Assembly: GCA_025403435.1 (NCBI GenBank)
Contig: CM046353.1
Location: 27,279,715 to 27,343,714 of the forward strand
Source: Artocarpus heterophyllus
Lineage: Eukaryota > Streptophyta > Magnoliopsida > Rosales > Moraceae
Direction: 5' to 3'
DNA length: 64,000 nt
A model generated the notes under the pieces. That model was not told the DNA's origin and made no database searches. It saw only the letters and a list, made by a program, of their open reading frames with translations. Made by a program: the position numbers and the translations under genes. Of this stretch, positions 45,333-56,987 are shown piece by piece. Each line of letters begins with the position of its first letter. Position 1 is the stretch's first letter.

Positions 45333-46523
45333 CAGAGAATTCAACAGGCTAACCGAACTTTAGAAAAATGATTGATTTTTACCTATTTTCACTGCTTAAG
45401 GCATAAATAGAGACCTTAACCTTATGGCATGATTTTGTGAACATAAATGGTACACTAAGACACCATGAGTTAGTATAGCATTGCAGAATACACTAAGTTA
45501 GATATTGACAAATCTAGTTCATATCTAAGGTTGTTCGTGATTCTATGGAGTTAACGTATACCAGGTCAAGACTACCGTGCTTGTATACTCTTACGGGATA
45601 ACAAGGTAGGACTCTAGTCTATTTTCTTTATTAGCTATTATTTTAAAAATGGTGTATTCCTTCAAAAAATGTTTTAAGGAGTGATTGAAAGGAATTTATC
45701 CATTATTTTCAATGACTGTTGAACAATGAAATGACCACAATGAATGTCAATAAAAACATTTAGTAATATGAGACTTGAATAAGGATATAGAGTCAAACGT
45801 GTCACAAACACCATTCGGAATGATGTATTAGGGCATGATGCCATACTCAAAGATTGGGGTCATGTACAGAGCGACCTTGGGGGTAGGTTTCAAAACCTAG
45901 CTAGGTCACTATGGTGGTGATTATAATGGGTTTGCCTAAGACTAAATGATGAGGCTATTTCCGGATGAATAATGGGCTAAATGGAAAGAATGGAAGTAAT
46001 GAATTTTATTTGTTGTATTTTGTAATCCTTGTGATAATAATGATTTTCATATTAAAGTTTAATGTTTTCAAAGTTTAATGTTTTCAAAGCTTAAATTCCT
46101 ACTGAGCCTTCTACTCATAATTTTATTGTTTTTAAAACTCCCCCCCTCCTAGGTGGTTCGTAGCATAGCGCCAAGTGTGATGCTACTGAACATACACGTG
46201 GACTATAGGATCTTTCTATCTAGGTTATCTGCTTATATGATCAAAGCATGTAATATATTAATCATTTCTTTTGCTTTGGACCGTGGTTGTATTTATTTAT
46301 GTCGATACTATGTGTGTGCACAAATGTGGGTCCGGTGCGACCCGACTCGTTTTTGTCAGTTTTTATTTCTTCTTATTTTAACTTATTTTGGCTTAAGGGT
46401 ACTTATTTTAAAAAAAATTAATTTAGCACGTTTTCATAAATAATTTAACTAATTAATTGGTGAGTTTAATTAAAATTTAGTTTGATTAATTTAATTAATC
46501 TGCCACGTCACCACCCAGATCGG

Positions 46524-47250
46524 AGTTTTGAAAGTGTATAAATTAAATAATTCAAAGAATAGAAAAATAATATTACATTAATATGAGATTCAAAAATCAA
46601 AACAAAATAATAGCACATTAATTACTAAGAAACTAATATTTACAAAACTTTTTTTATTTTTTCTTTTTAAATTTTATGACTCACAAAAATAAAATAAATA
46701 AAGAACACACAAAATCTAGAGCAAAAAAAAAAAATATAGGCAAAAATAAAAAATTTTTGGCACAGCACAACATTGAAGCACAATTTTTTAAGCACAACCT
46801 TCTCCCCCCAACCTAGAATGTACATTATCCTAAATGTATAAAAGAATAGTAAGAGCAGCAAAAATATTACCTGAATCAGCACAGCTGTAGAGATAATCTG
46901 TGGTAAACTTAACAAGCTAAAAACAAACAAAACACACAACAATATATTACAAATTGGGTCTTTTAAAGTCAGATTCCCTAGACTTCATTTTTTTGTTTTG
47001 TTTCGAAAGTCCAAAATCATATTTTTACACAAATTCTTCAGAATTCATCTCAAGAGGCCGCAAATATAAAGTATTTACTAATCACAATTGATTATAACCT
47101 CCTTAATCTTAGCTATTCTGCAAGAATTAATTTTGATATTTATTTTCAACTTTCAAAGTTTTTTTATTTTTATATGAGAAAATAAGCAAAACAAAATAAG
47201 AAAACAAACAACAAAAATAAATATTTAAAAGAGAATAAACAGAAAACTAC
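46524..47250 (-). other. 3' non-coding region of Athila B
   Basis: AT-rich, without a gene. It matches A from 46692 onward and extends about 165 bp further left. At 46568-46586 it contains the 19-nt word whose inverted copy lies at the other edge of the block (56969-56987). No polypurine tract or LTR start was found. Confidence 0.65.
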
Positions 47251-50200
47251 TCAGGGTTGATAAACTGGAGCCATAAGAGTGACTTCTTTGGGTTCAGTTA
47301 TCCGTTCTATGTAGCTTTTCAATCTCTGGCCGTTTACTTTGAGTATCCTTCCATCGGATGGATCTTCAATTTCAACAACACCATTTGGGAAAACCTGTTT
47401 CACAATATATGGACCTGTCCATCGTGATTTTAACTTACCAGGATGAAGGTGAAGACGAGATTCATAAAGATGAACCCGTTGATTTGGCTCAAAGTTCTTT
47501 CTCAGAATATGTTTGTCGTGAAATGCTTTCATTTTTGCTTTGTAAATCCGTGAACTGTTGTAAGCATCATTCCTTAATTCCTCAAGTTCAGAGAGTTGAA
47601 GCTTCCGTTCAATACCTACAGCACTAAGATCAAAGTTGAGAGCTTTAATAGCCCAATAAGCTTTATGTTCAAGTTCTACAGGTAAATGACAGGCTTTTCC
47701 AAAGACGAGCCTATAGGGAGACATTCCTAAAGGAGCTTTATAAGCTGTACGGTATGCCCAGAGTGCATCTTGAAGACATGAGGACCAATCTTTTCGATCA
47801 GGATTCACTGTTTTTTCCAAAATTTGTTTGATCTCTCTATTTGCTAACTCAGCTTGTCCATTTGTTTGTGGGTGATAGGCAGTCGAAACTTTATGAATCA
47901 CACCGTACTTTCGCATCAAAGTTTCAAAAGAACGGTTGCAAAAATGTGTGCCTTGATCACTGATTATAGTACGTGGCGTACCATACCTAGATAACACATT
48001 TTCTTTCAAGAACTTTATAACAGTTGTATTATCATTAGTACGGCATGCAATGGCTTCAACCCATTTTGAAACATACTCCACAGCAAGAAGGATATATAGA
48101 TACCCAGAAGAAGGTGGAAAAGGTCCCATAAAGTCTATTCGCCAACAATCAAATATTTCAATTGCTATAATTGGTTTTAGAGGCATCATGTGACGACGAG
48201 ACAGAGTACCTAACTTTTGACAATTTTCGCAGGAACGACAATAATGATAAGTGTCCTTGAACAAAGTAGGCCAATAAAGACCACATTGGAGGATCTTTGC
48301 AGCAATTTTCTTGGCAGAAAAATGACCACCACATGCATCTGTGTGACAAAATTTTAAGACACTATTCACTTCATCTTCAGGAATGCAACGTTTCATGATT
48401 TGATCATGACAGTATTTGAAAAGGTACGGATCATCCCAGTAAAAGTTACGCACTTCAATCAAAAACTTTCTTTTGTCTTGCAAACTCCAAGCAGATGGAA
48501 TTTCTCCAGTTGCCAAATAATTGACAATGCGTGCATACCAAGGTAACTTGGTAACAGAGAACAGATGTTCATCAGGAAATTCATCATGAATTGGTGAACC
48601 ATCGACAGAATCATTGACTTCTAAACGAGATAAGTGGTAAGCTACCACGTTCTTAACTCCTTTTTTGTCCTTGATAGTCAAATCAAACTCTTGTAGAAGA
48701 AGGATCCACCTAATAAGTCGAGCTTTAGGATCCTTTTTAGAAAAGAGATACTTAAGGGCAGAATGATCAGTGAAAACAGTGATGGGTGAACCGATTAAGT
48801 ATGAATGAAACTTATCAAGCGCAAATACTACAACAAGTAATTCCTTTTCAGTGGTTGAGTAATTCATTTGAGCATTGTTGAAGGTTTTGCTTGCATAGTA
48901 CACTACAAAAGGTTTTCCTTCCCTTCGTTGACCTAAGACGGCTCCTACAGCATAATTGCTTGCATCACACATGACTTCAAATGGTAAACTCCAATTAGGG
49001 GATTGCATGATAGGTGCAGAAGTTAACTTAGATATCAGTGTTTGGAAAGATTCTTCACATTCTTTTGTCCATTCAAACACAGCATCTTTCAATAGGAGAT
49101 TACGCAATGGTCTTGATATGGCTGAAAAATTTTGAATGAACCTCCTATAAAATCCAGCGTGTCCAAGAAAAGATCGAACATCTCTAACAGTCTTTGGAGT
49201 GGCCAAGTTTGAAATAAGCTCAATCTTAGCTGGATCAACCTTAATTCCTCTTTCAGAGACAATGTGTCCAAGAACTATGCCAGATGGAACCATAAAATGG
49301 CATTTTTGCCAATTTAACACAAGGCCTTTTTCTTCACATCTTTTCAAAACAGCTTCCAAGTTAAGCAGACAAGTATCAAATGAATTACCAAAAACAGTCA
49401 AATCATCCATAAAAACTTCCATAATCTTCTCAACCATGTCACTGAAAATGCTCATCATGTATCTTTGAAACGTAGCTGGGGCGTTACAAAGTCCGAATGA
49501 CATTCGTCGGAAAGCAAAAGTACCAAAAGGACATGTAAACGTGGTCTTTTCCTGATCTTCTAATGCTATCTCTATATGATAATATCCTGAATATCCATCT
49601 AGAAAGCAATAGAAAGGATGACCAGCTACACGTTCTAAGATTTGATCGATGAATGGGAGTGGAAAATGGTCTTTTCGAGTGGCGGCATTTAATTTTTGAT
49701 AATCAATGCACATTGGCCATCCAGTGACAACTCTTGTAGGGACAAAATCTCCTTTTTCATTTGTTATCACAGTTACACCAGATTTCTTAGGAACAACTTG
49801 AGTTGGACTGACCCATTTACCGTCCGCAATGGGGTAAATGATACCAGCATTTAACAGTTTCAAAACTTCATTCCTCACGACTTCTTTCATTGTTGGGTTC
49901 AGTCTCCTTTGGGGATCTCTTTTTGGATTAACACCTTCTTCCAATTGAATGTGATGGGAGCAAATCAAGGGATTAATACCCTTGATATCAGCTATTGTCC
50001 AACCCAATGCATTTTTATGATCACGCAACATGTTAATTAACCATCGCTCTTGTGATTCATCGAGTTTGGATGAAATGATAACAGGAAAAGATTCATTAGC
50101 TCCTAAGAATGCATGTTTTAGTCCTTCAGGAAGTTGGGCTAACTTAATTTTGGGAATTTCTTCAGTGGATGGCTTTGGCTTTTCTCCTTCTAGGAATAGC

Positions 50201-50313
50201 TTTTCAAAATATGGTTGCCAAAAATTTGTTTCTTTGTCCAGTGAATGTTTAGGAATATCAGAATTGGGATTGGGATTTTCAAGATCAGGACTTTGGAAGA
50301 TTTCTTCAAGCAC
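47251..50313 (-). CDS. Athila-like Pol: RT, RNase H and integrase, intact frame
   Basis: An open frame of 1020 codons from the Met at 50313 to a stop at 47251. RT (about residues 140-420) has [48 protein letters not shown] and the catalytic [10 protein letters not shown]. RNase H (about 430-570) has [28 protein letters not shown] and [11 protein letters not shown], but the last catalytic position reads AYHLSRLE where A has ADHLSRLE. Integrase (about 640-950) has its HHCC finger ([10 protein letters not shown]) and the DDE residues in [18 protein letters not shown] and [12 protein letters not shown]. No chromodomain follows. The Met is only the first after a stop; in the live element the frame would continue from gag-protease. 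A would-be replication enzyme, probably not expressed as such. Confidence 0.9.
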   Translation of the reverse strand: MLEEIFQSPDLENPNPNSDIPKHSLDKETNFWQPYFEKLFLEGEKPKPSTEEIPKIKLAQLPEGLKHAFLGANESFPVIISSKLDESQERWLINMLRDHKNALGWTIADIKGINPLICSHHIQLEEGVNPKRDPQRRLNPTMKEVVRNEVLKLLNAGIIYPIADGKWVSPTQVVPKKSGVTVITNEKGDFVPTRVVTGWPMCIDYQKLNAATRKDHFPLPFIDQILERVAGHPFYCFLDGYSGYYHIEIALEDQEKTTFTCPFGTFAFRRMSFGLCNAPATFQRYMMSIFSDMVEKIMEVFMDDLTVFGNSFDTCLLNLEAVLKRCEEKGLVLNWQKCHFMVPSGIVLGHIVSERGIKVDPAKIELISNLATPKTVRDVRSFLGHAGFYRRFIQNFSAISRPLRNLLLKDAVFEWTKECEESFQTLISKLTSAPIMQSPNWSLPFEVMCDASNYAVGAVLGQRREGKPFVVYYASKTFNNAQMNYSTTEKELLVVVFALDKFHSYLIGSPITVFTDHSALKYLFSKKDPKARLIRWILLLQEFDLTIKDKKGVKNVVAYHLSRLEVNDSVDGSPIHDEFPDEHLFSVTKLPWYARIVNYLATGEIPSAWSLQDKRKFLIEVRNFYWDDPYLFKYCHDQIMKRCIPEDEVNSVLKFCHTDACGGHFSAKKIAAKILQCGLYWPTLFKDTYHYCRSCENCQKLGTLSRRHMMPLKPIIAIEIFDCWRIDFMGPFPPSSGYLYILLAVEYVSKWVEAIACRTNDNTTVIKFLKENVLSRYGTPRTIISDQGTHFCNRSFETLMRKYGVIHKVSTAYHPQTNGQAELANREIKQILEKTVNPDRKDWSSCLQDALWAYRTAYKAPLGMSPYRLVFGKACHLPVELEHKAYWAIKALNFDLSAVGIERKLQLSELEELRNDAYNSSRIYKAKMKAFHDKHILRKNFEPNQRVHLYESRLHLHPGKLKSRWTGPYIVKQVFPNGVVEIEDPSDGRILKVNGQRLKSYIERITEPKEVTLMAPVYQP

Positions 50314-50931
50314 ATCGGTTCACTTTTGAAATTCTTCATGAACAGCTTCATCAATGATTTCAGTGTAAGAACACTCATTATTGCTTTGAAATTGCTTCCC
50401 AATATGGAAAACATTCACTTCAAGAGTCATATTCCCAAAAGAAATTTTCATGAGACCATTTCAACAATTGATGAGAGCATTAGCCGTAGCTAAGAAAGGT
50501 CTTCCAAGGATGATAGGAATTTTTTATTCTATATCCACCTCAGTTTGGGTGTCTAAAATGAGAAAATCCACGGGATAATAAAACTTATCAACTTGTAACA
50601 AAACATCTTTAACTATCCCTCGCGGTTTCTTTATGGATTGGTCTGCGAGTTGCAAGACCGCAGATGTTGGCTTAATCTCTCCAAGGCCTAGTTGCGAGTG
50701 AATCGAATGGGGCATGAGATTGACGCTCGCTCCTAAGTCTAACAATGCTTGAGTGATTTCATGGGTTCCTATGTAACAGGTGATTGTGGGATATCTAGGA
50801 TCTTTGTACTTGACCGGTACTCTTTGCTCAAGAACTGCACTTAGTTGCTCAGTTAAGAATACAGTCTTCGGGACATGATGTTTCCTTTTCACAGTGCACA
50901 AATCTTTTATCACTTTGGCATAGGCAGGCAC
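50314..50931 (-). pseudogene. Athila B retropepsin and linker, with stops
   Basis: The same frame as pol, interrupted at about 50522 (DIE-TAA-KIPIILGRPFL), about 50459 (NC-TGA-NGLMK) and about 50323 ([12 protein letters not shown]). The last two are CGA arginine codons in A. The protease motif reads ALLDLGASVNLMPHSIH, intact for an Athila-type enzyme. Removing three stops would rejoin gag-pro-pol from 51621, so B decayed mainly by point mutation. Confidence 0.85.
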
Positions 50932-50943
50932 TTGTTTGAAAAT

Positions 50944-52484
50944 TTATAAAAGAGGAAGATCGATTCGAACTTGCTTCAAATGTTCCAAGATGTGTTCATA
51001 ATTTTCTGGCACTTTCCTAGTAGTTTGAAGAGATTGAGGAAAAAGGACTTCTACTGGAAACTTATTCACTTCTTCTTCTTCTCTTTGAGGAACACCTTCT
51101 TCCTTACTCGCATCTGTGGTGTTTGATTTTTCCAATGATTTACCATTGCGAGTAGTAACATGACTAACCTCTTCATCCTTCTCTTTAGTGTTAGAGGTTT
51201 ATATCATGCTTTGTCCTTCAGAAATGACCAAAGCTTGAGATGAACATTTTTCATTCAATTTTGAAATTTCTTTTGTCATATGTGTTAAAGCAGCTTCAAT
51301 TTTCTCACATAACTTGTTTTGTATCTCAATGAATGCTTGTAATGTTTCTTCAAGAGATTTGCTCGAGTGTGAATCATGTTGAGAAACATTTTCTCCTGAG
51401 TGCATTTCTTCTTCATTCCATTGATTTCCAAATGATTGCTCTTCATTTGAATTCCTCCTGTCGAAATTCAAGTTGCTTCTTCCATCAGGATTGAAAGTTT
51501 TTGGATAAGGAGTACAAGGCTTATGATTTGTCTTTAAGGCATTACATTGTTCCTCATATTCTGCTATCACTTCCTGATAAACATGACAGTCCAGTGGCTG
51601 TTGGTCAAACCTATCATTCACAAAATTTGTTTCTTGTAGTTCAGCTTTTGTGACTACATGACTTCCTTTCTAATTCTTTACTTTGAGGATTTCTAATTCT
51701 CTGGTGAGGTTTTCAACTTGAACCCTAAGGTTGTAGCTATCCTCTTTCTTCAATTGATGAACTTCAGTTGACTTATGAGAAACATCTAATTCAGCCCACA
51801 AATGAACTTTTTAGCAAATTCATCAAGAAATTCCTTGGCCTCTTCAGGATCCTTGTGTAAAAATTTTCCATTGCACATCACTTCCAGATATTGGCGATCA
51901 TGACTTATGAGTCCTTCGTAGAAAAAGCTGACAAGACACCAATTCTTGTAACCATGGTGAGGACATTGACTCAACAAATCTTTGAATCTTTCCCATGCTT
52001 TGTAGAAATTTTCATGTTTTTTTTGGGAGAAAGTCAGAATTTTTTTCTTGAGATTGTTTGTCTTTTGATATGGAAAGTATTTGTTGAAGAAAGTAGATGT
52101 CATGTCATTCCATGATTGAATGGATCGAGGTCTTAAAGAGTAAAGCCAACTTTTAGCTTTATCTTTCAGTGAGAAAGGGAAAGTTTTCAATTTGATGGAA
52201 TTAGTGATATCAGGGTGGCTATGAAAAGTGGCAACAACTTCTTCAAATTCACGAATATGAACATAAGGATTTTCGCTTTCTAATCCAAAGAAGGTTGGTA
52301 AGAGTTGAATCATGCCAGGCTTAAAATCTTGTTGTGGAAGATTTGATGGAAACACAATACATGAAGGAGTTAAAGTGCGAGTCGGATGCATGAAATCTTT
52401 CATCAGCATTCTTTGAGGATTCTCACCCAGATTTTCCATTGCAAACGAATTTGACAGAGTGGTCGACGAGGATGAAAAATGCAA
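50944..52484 (-). pseudogene. Athila B gag, one frameshift
   Basis: The capsid part is open at 51786-52484 (MENLGENPQRMLMKDF, HIREFEEVVATFH, WNDMTSTFFNKYFP, WERFKDLLSQCPHH). A 1-nt loss near 51805 relative to A shifts the frame (aactttttagcaaatt in B, aactctttcaacaaatt in A). The downstream parts, 51199-51621 and 50944-51135, are in the pol frame with stops near 51671 and 51198. The Gln codon at the place of A's premature stop is CAA here. Confidence 0.85.
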
Positions 52485-53212
52485 AAAAGAGTTTGATAAT
52501 TGTTCACTAGGGTTTCTTAAGTCTGAAGCCTTAACAAATTGACTAAGTTTGAATCATTAACCCTAAGTGTTTTTTTTTTTTTACAAGGATAAAGACAAAT
52601 GCTAAACTTTTCTTTATTCAGGGAGAAAAAAGTAGTGAATGAAAAGCACTCGCCTAAGTTTTTTTGTAGATGTTGAGAATTATATACCTTAAGGATGTTC
52701 CCAGGAAAGATTGGTGGGGCTAATGCTCCTTAAAAACCAATCTCCTAGGCAGAGCAACGTTCCTGGAATGACTGGTGTTGGGAAAGTTTCCAAAATTAAC
52801 CGGCTATGGGAATGGTATCCGAGCCAGTACCAGCATCCAAACAGAACTTCTTCAAAGGATACTCTTCGCAAAACCACAATTTATTTTATGAAAAACCTAA
52901 CTCTAAAATTTTATGATGTTTTATTTCTAGGACAAAAACCTAAATCTAAACCTAAAACTAACAAAATAAATATTTTACAAAGAAAACGAAAGAAAATAAA
53001 ATTTTTATGATTTTTTTTATTTTTATGATTTTTTTTATTTTTATGAATACTGAACAGTGTGTGAATAGTGACATGAATAGTAATTTTGTGAATAGTAGCC
53101 TACTTAATTAAATAATCAAACTAGAATAACAATATTTACACTATTTACAAGATAAGGACAAAGTACTTACCTGGTTTCCTGCTTAATTTAGCAATCTGAC
53201 AAAGTAATAGAA
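52485..53212 (-). other. Athila B 5' leader, no gene
   Basis: Non-coding and AT-rich, nearly identical to 24919-25613. It carries the same short array of tgaatagt(g/a) words at about 53043-53096. Confidence 0.6.
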
Positions 53213-53232
53213 CCTCCCCGGCAACGGCGTCA
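53213..53232 (-). other. primer-binding site of Athila B, tRNA-Asp type
   Basis: Minus-strand TGACGCCGTTGCCGGGGAGG differs at one base from TGGCGCCGTTGCCGGGGA, the tRNA-Asp site of Athila/Tat elements. Confidence 0.85.
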
Positions 53233-53238
53233 GATTTT

Positions 53239-55445
53239 TGGTTACGCCCCAAAAATGTTTTTCTTTAAACGGCGGGCGTTTGTAGTATAGAAAAGTTGTC
53301 GTATGCATGGGGAGATAAAAATTTATACCTCGGCAAATTGATAAAAATAAACGTTCAAAAAGACAAGCACTTTTTCAAATCAAAGTGTAAAATGATATCA
53401 ATATTTTTGTGGTTTTTATTTAAAATTTAAAGCATAAAATTAAAACGATGTAGCTTTGAAAATCCCTTGTATGTTTTGCAACTGATATGGAATTTTAATT
53501 CTAATTAATAATTATCTAAAGTATTTGATTTATTATATCTTATCTCATTAATTGCAAGCACATTTTACTAATTATATAGGTCAACCTAAATCGACAATAT
53601 AGCAAGCCATAATGCAGTAAGGGTCTTCCTATAAAAACTAGCAAAATAATTATTGGTGTACTAATTATGAAAATTATAACAGCTGTCACTCAATTATAAT
53701 TAACATAATTATAGGATAGAAAAGATAATAACAAATCAAAATTAATATATTTTAGCAGAATAAATTTTTACATTAACTCCGGCAACACTTCGTCTTATGA
53801 AATATCTAGAATCGACAATATAACAAGTCATACTACAGTAAAAGACATTCCATAAAATTAAGCATTATTAATATTAATTATGCAACACAATTAAATTGCA
53901 TAAAGAAAGCATGACTGAATTTATGTAAAAATTGACAGCATAACAACATCAACAATAATTATTGAAAACATAAAGATATAATTTATTCCACAAAATATAA
54001 ACATTACCACACAGATATAGAGTTAAAATCCATACCAAGATATTATGCATACAAGATCATCTCTCTGCCTCACCAGACACTCAACTCTAATTTAAGCATT
54101 ATTTTATTATTATTTATTACCTAAGAAGATATTGCTGAGTCTAACTCAACAGTAAGGAAAGGACAGGGAAAAGAGGGCCAAAGGCCTGAAGGGGATGATT
54201 TCTTCATGGGGCAATGCAAGACTATTTATAGCCTTGAAAAGTTACTGTATATCATATGTAATCATCATTTTTCCCTGTTGAAAGTTGACAAATTCGGATC
54301 ATTTGATCCTTTTTCTCCTCCTTTTCTTCACGCTGAGATTCGCTCTTGATTGTGCGTTTTAAGCTTCAAAATCATGTGCTTTGCAGCATGAGAAGGCACC
54401 AAACCGGGTTGATCTGGACTGTTAATTTCACGATCCAATGGCTTCAAACACGCGTGAGAATGGGCATAGGTGGGACCAGTGGGACTGAGATTTTAGGACC
54501 GTTAGGTCAGTCTAGGCATTCCCATCGAATGGTTGAGAGAGTGGTTGCACGTGGACATGACCGCACGAGATTCCACGCTGGCCGAGATTCCCTCTGACTC
54601 TCTCTGCAGCTTGTCTGAGCATGTGATGCATGCGTCAATCAAAGGTTGACACGTGGAATCCATGACTGAGACACGCAGCTTCTTCGACATGCTTCAGCGC
54701 TGACGCTTCTCCTCGGCTGACGCATGGCCTGACGTTTGTAGTGATCCAACGGGCGAGATTCAATTGGCAGCTGATCCGAAGGCTGAAAATGTGCCATGTG
54801 TCCCTTGAATTTTAAATTCAAATTTTATTTATCTCCTTGATGCATTTGGTGTCTGATTTTATCCATTTTGGTGCCGTTTTCCTCCGTTTTTCCTCCAGAT
54901 TTCAAATCTAAAAATCACAAACACACGAATATTAATTATTTTACAAACATAATATTTACAAAAATATTTATTTTACATTAAAACACACAAAAATAAATAA
55001 AAACTCTTAAAATTTCTAGTCTCTTACGGTTTGACACAGATATAATTTTTATGACTTGGAAATATTTTTAGAAATTACTAAAAATATAATAAGACATATT
55101 TACAAACTTAAAACACACTATCAAACACTCTAAAACTCAAAATAAAATAACCGCATTACTTTTATGGTTTTGACTATTTACAGACTAGACACTTATTTAA
55201 CAGACTAAAATGACTCTAAAAATTTCTAACAATTCTATTAAACATAAAAACACACTAAAAACACATTTTTAAACATATGTACATACTAAGGCACAAAAAT
55301 ACTAATTAACACAAAATTGCTATTAATTAGAGGATTCAATGAGAAATAAAAGCATAAATAAATTATTTAAGCCTTAGAAAATGTACACTTTTACAGCCTC
55401 ATCACCCACATATTAAATCAACTGCTATAATAAGAAACAAAACAC
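53239..55445 (-). repeat. 5' LTR of Athila B
   Basis: It ends GGGGCGTAACCA (minus sense) at 53239 and runs to about 55400-55600, where copia-B begins; the outer edge is not sharp. It differs from the A LTR by scattered substitutions and small indels. Open frames such as 54346-54597 also occur in A but lie antisense within the LTR. Confidence 0.65.
54223..54230 (-). promoter_or_regulatory. TATA box of the Athila B LTR
   Basis: The minus strand reads GGCTATAAATAGTCTTGC, a textbook plant TATA box; the transcription start would lie about 30 nt downstream in minus sense, near 54195. In A the core is mutated. Confidence 0.75.
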
Positions 55446-56965
55446 ATGAATCATGGCGACAGATCTTCTAAATAACGAGTATTATCTTTCATGTATCACA
55501 ATATATCTTGTTTCTTAGATTTTCTCTCTTATCTTAATGAATAAACCCTATGTTTATTCTAGGTCCAAACCTTATCGATATTTCTCAGAAATAAAGTTGT
55601 GCACTTAACTGAAGATGAAATGAGAAAATATCATAAATATAGAGTTTCACAACAAAGTACAACAAATTACATGAGGGAACCAAGTCCCATTCTGTCCACA
55701 TGATCCCTAAATTTTACTGGTGGCATGCCTTTAGTAAAAGGATCGGCAATTATCAATTCAGTGCTTATGTGTTCAATGACCACTGCTTTATCCTTAACAC
55801 ACTCTCTTATGCCTAGATACTTAATGTCGGTGTGTTTGCTTCGACTACCGCTCTTGTTGTTTCTAGCCATAAAAACAGCAGTTGACTTGTCACAGAATAT
55901 CCTCAATGGCCTAGAGATAGAATCCACAATCCTAAGCCCAGAAATGAAACTCTTGATCCATACATCATGTGAGGTAGCCTTAAAACAAGATACGAACTTA
56001 GCCTCCATAGTGGAAGTAGCAGTCAGAATTTGCTTGGCACTCCTCCATGAAATAGCTCCACCAACTAGCATGAAAATGTATCGGAAGTTGATTTCTGTGA
56101 ATCAATGCAGTCAGCGAAGTCAGATTCAGAGTAGCCAATGACCTCCAAGTTGTCAGTCTATCTGTACATAAGCATGTAGTCTTTGGTCCCTTGCAGATAC
56201 CTCATCACCTTCTTTGCAGCCTTCTAGTGGTCTAATCCTGGATTACTCTGATATCTGCCTAACATTCCTATAGTGAATGCAATGTCAGGTCTTGTGCAAA
56301 CTTGAGCATACATAAGGCTTCCAACAGCTGAAGCATATGGAATGTTGCGCATTTGTTCTCTTTTAAGGTCATTTTTCAGGCACTGATTCAAATTGAATCT
56401 GACACCCTTCACAACGGGAGCTATACTTGGTGAACAATTTTTCATTTGAAATCTCTCCAAAACTTTGTTGATATATGCCTCTTGAGATAGACCCAAAATG
56501 CGTTTATATCTGTCTCTGTGTATCTTAATGCCTATAACGAAGGATGCATCACCCATATCCTTCATGTCAAAGCTTTTAGAGAGGAATTGTTTTGCCTCAT
56601 GTAGCATACCCTTGTCATTGGTTGTAAGTAGAATGTCATCCACATATAGAACCAGGAAACAAATTTTACTCTTATTGACCTTTTGGTATATACATTGATC
56701 CATGATGTTCTCTATGAATCTAAATGAAGAGATGACGTCATGAAATTTTAAATACCACTGACGGGAGGCTTGCTTCAACCCATATATGGATTCTTAAGCT
56801 TACACATCAACTGCTCACTATTACTAGAGGAGAATCCTTTTGGTTGTTTCATATAAACCTCTTCCTCTAGTTCACCATTAAGAAATGTTGTTTTCACATC
56901 CATTTGTTGCAACTCTAAGTCAAAATGATCAACAAGTGCCAAGATAATACAGAGGGAATCTTTCT
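55445..56965 (-). pseudogene. copia-B: RNase H and part of RT, truncated
   Basis: A close copy of copia-A 27850-29387. RT carries LVLYVDDILLTTNDKG and MDQCIYQKVNKSK (the Gln that is a stop in copia-A), and RNase H carries TSTMEAKFVSC, FCDKSTAVFMARNN and RMGLGSLM. A 1-nt loss near 56795 and stops at about 56224 and 56160 break it, and a deletion near 56085 shifts RNase H. It ends abruptly at 56965, inside RT, at a deletion scar; the rest of the element is gone. Confidence 0.9.
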
Positions 56966-56987
56966 AAGTCATATTAATGTAATATTA
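56966..56987. other. filler DNA at a deletion junction
   Basis: Between the end of copia-B homology (56965) and the start of T2 LTR homology (56985) lie about 19 extra bases. The 19-mer at 56969-56987 is the exact reverse complement of 46568-46586 at the other edge of block B. The last three bases (tta) also fit the T2 LTR, so there is microhomology at the join. Confidence 0.75.

Larger units (their letters stand above)
35324..46523 (+). mobile_element. Ty3/gypsy chromovirus T1 (Tekay/Del-like), degenerate
   Basis: The plus-strand order is 5' LTR 35324-37412, tRNA-Met primer site, gag, protease, RT, RNase H, integrase with chromodomain-like tail, polypurine tract, and 3' LTR from 42016. The 3' LTR is split by a 2.36-kb solo LTR and loses about the last 10 bp at the join with Athila B. 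It belongs to a different family from G1. It shares most of its stops and active-site losses with T2 at 56985-64000, so the two descend from one already dead insertion. Confidence 0.9.
42016..46523 (+). repeat. 3' LTR of T1, split by a solo LTR
   Basis: The LTR occupies 42016-42704 and 45069-46523. It begins TATAACACCC; the TG terminus has mutated to TA, as in T2's 3' LTR. The end stops at gatcggag, short of the final gtccgtgaca of the 5' LTR, where Athila B sequence begins. It carries a 24-bp tandem repeat that the 5' LTR lacks. Confidence 0.85.
46524..55445 (-). mobile_element. Athila-like Ty3/gypsy element B, pol intact, no 3' LTR
   Basis: This second copy of element A has the order LTR (53239 to about 55445), tRNA-Asp primer site, leader, gag, protease, pol and 3' non-coding. 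Gag and protease are broken by one frameshift and a few stops, but pol is open over 1020 codons. The left edge meets the truncated T1 3' LTR at about 46523. No 3' LTR is present. The right edge joins copia-B exactly as A joins copia-A. Confidence 0.9.

Noticed and set aside
46153..46443. 96-codon plus-strand frame
   Set aside because: It lies in the 3' LTR of T1, and the 5' LTR and T2 counterparts do not preserve it.
49199..49468. 89-codon plus-strand frame, with a relative at 21609-21878
   Set aside because: Shadow frames antisense to Athila RT; conserved only because RT is.
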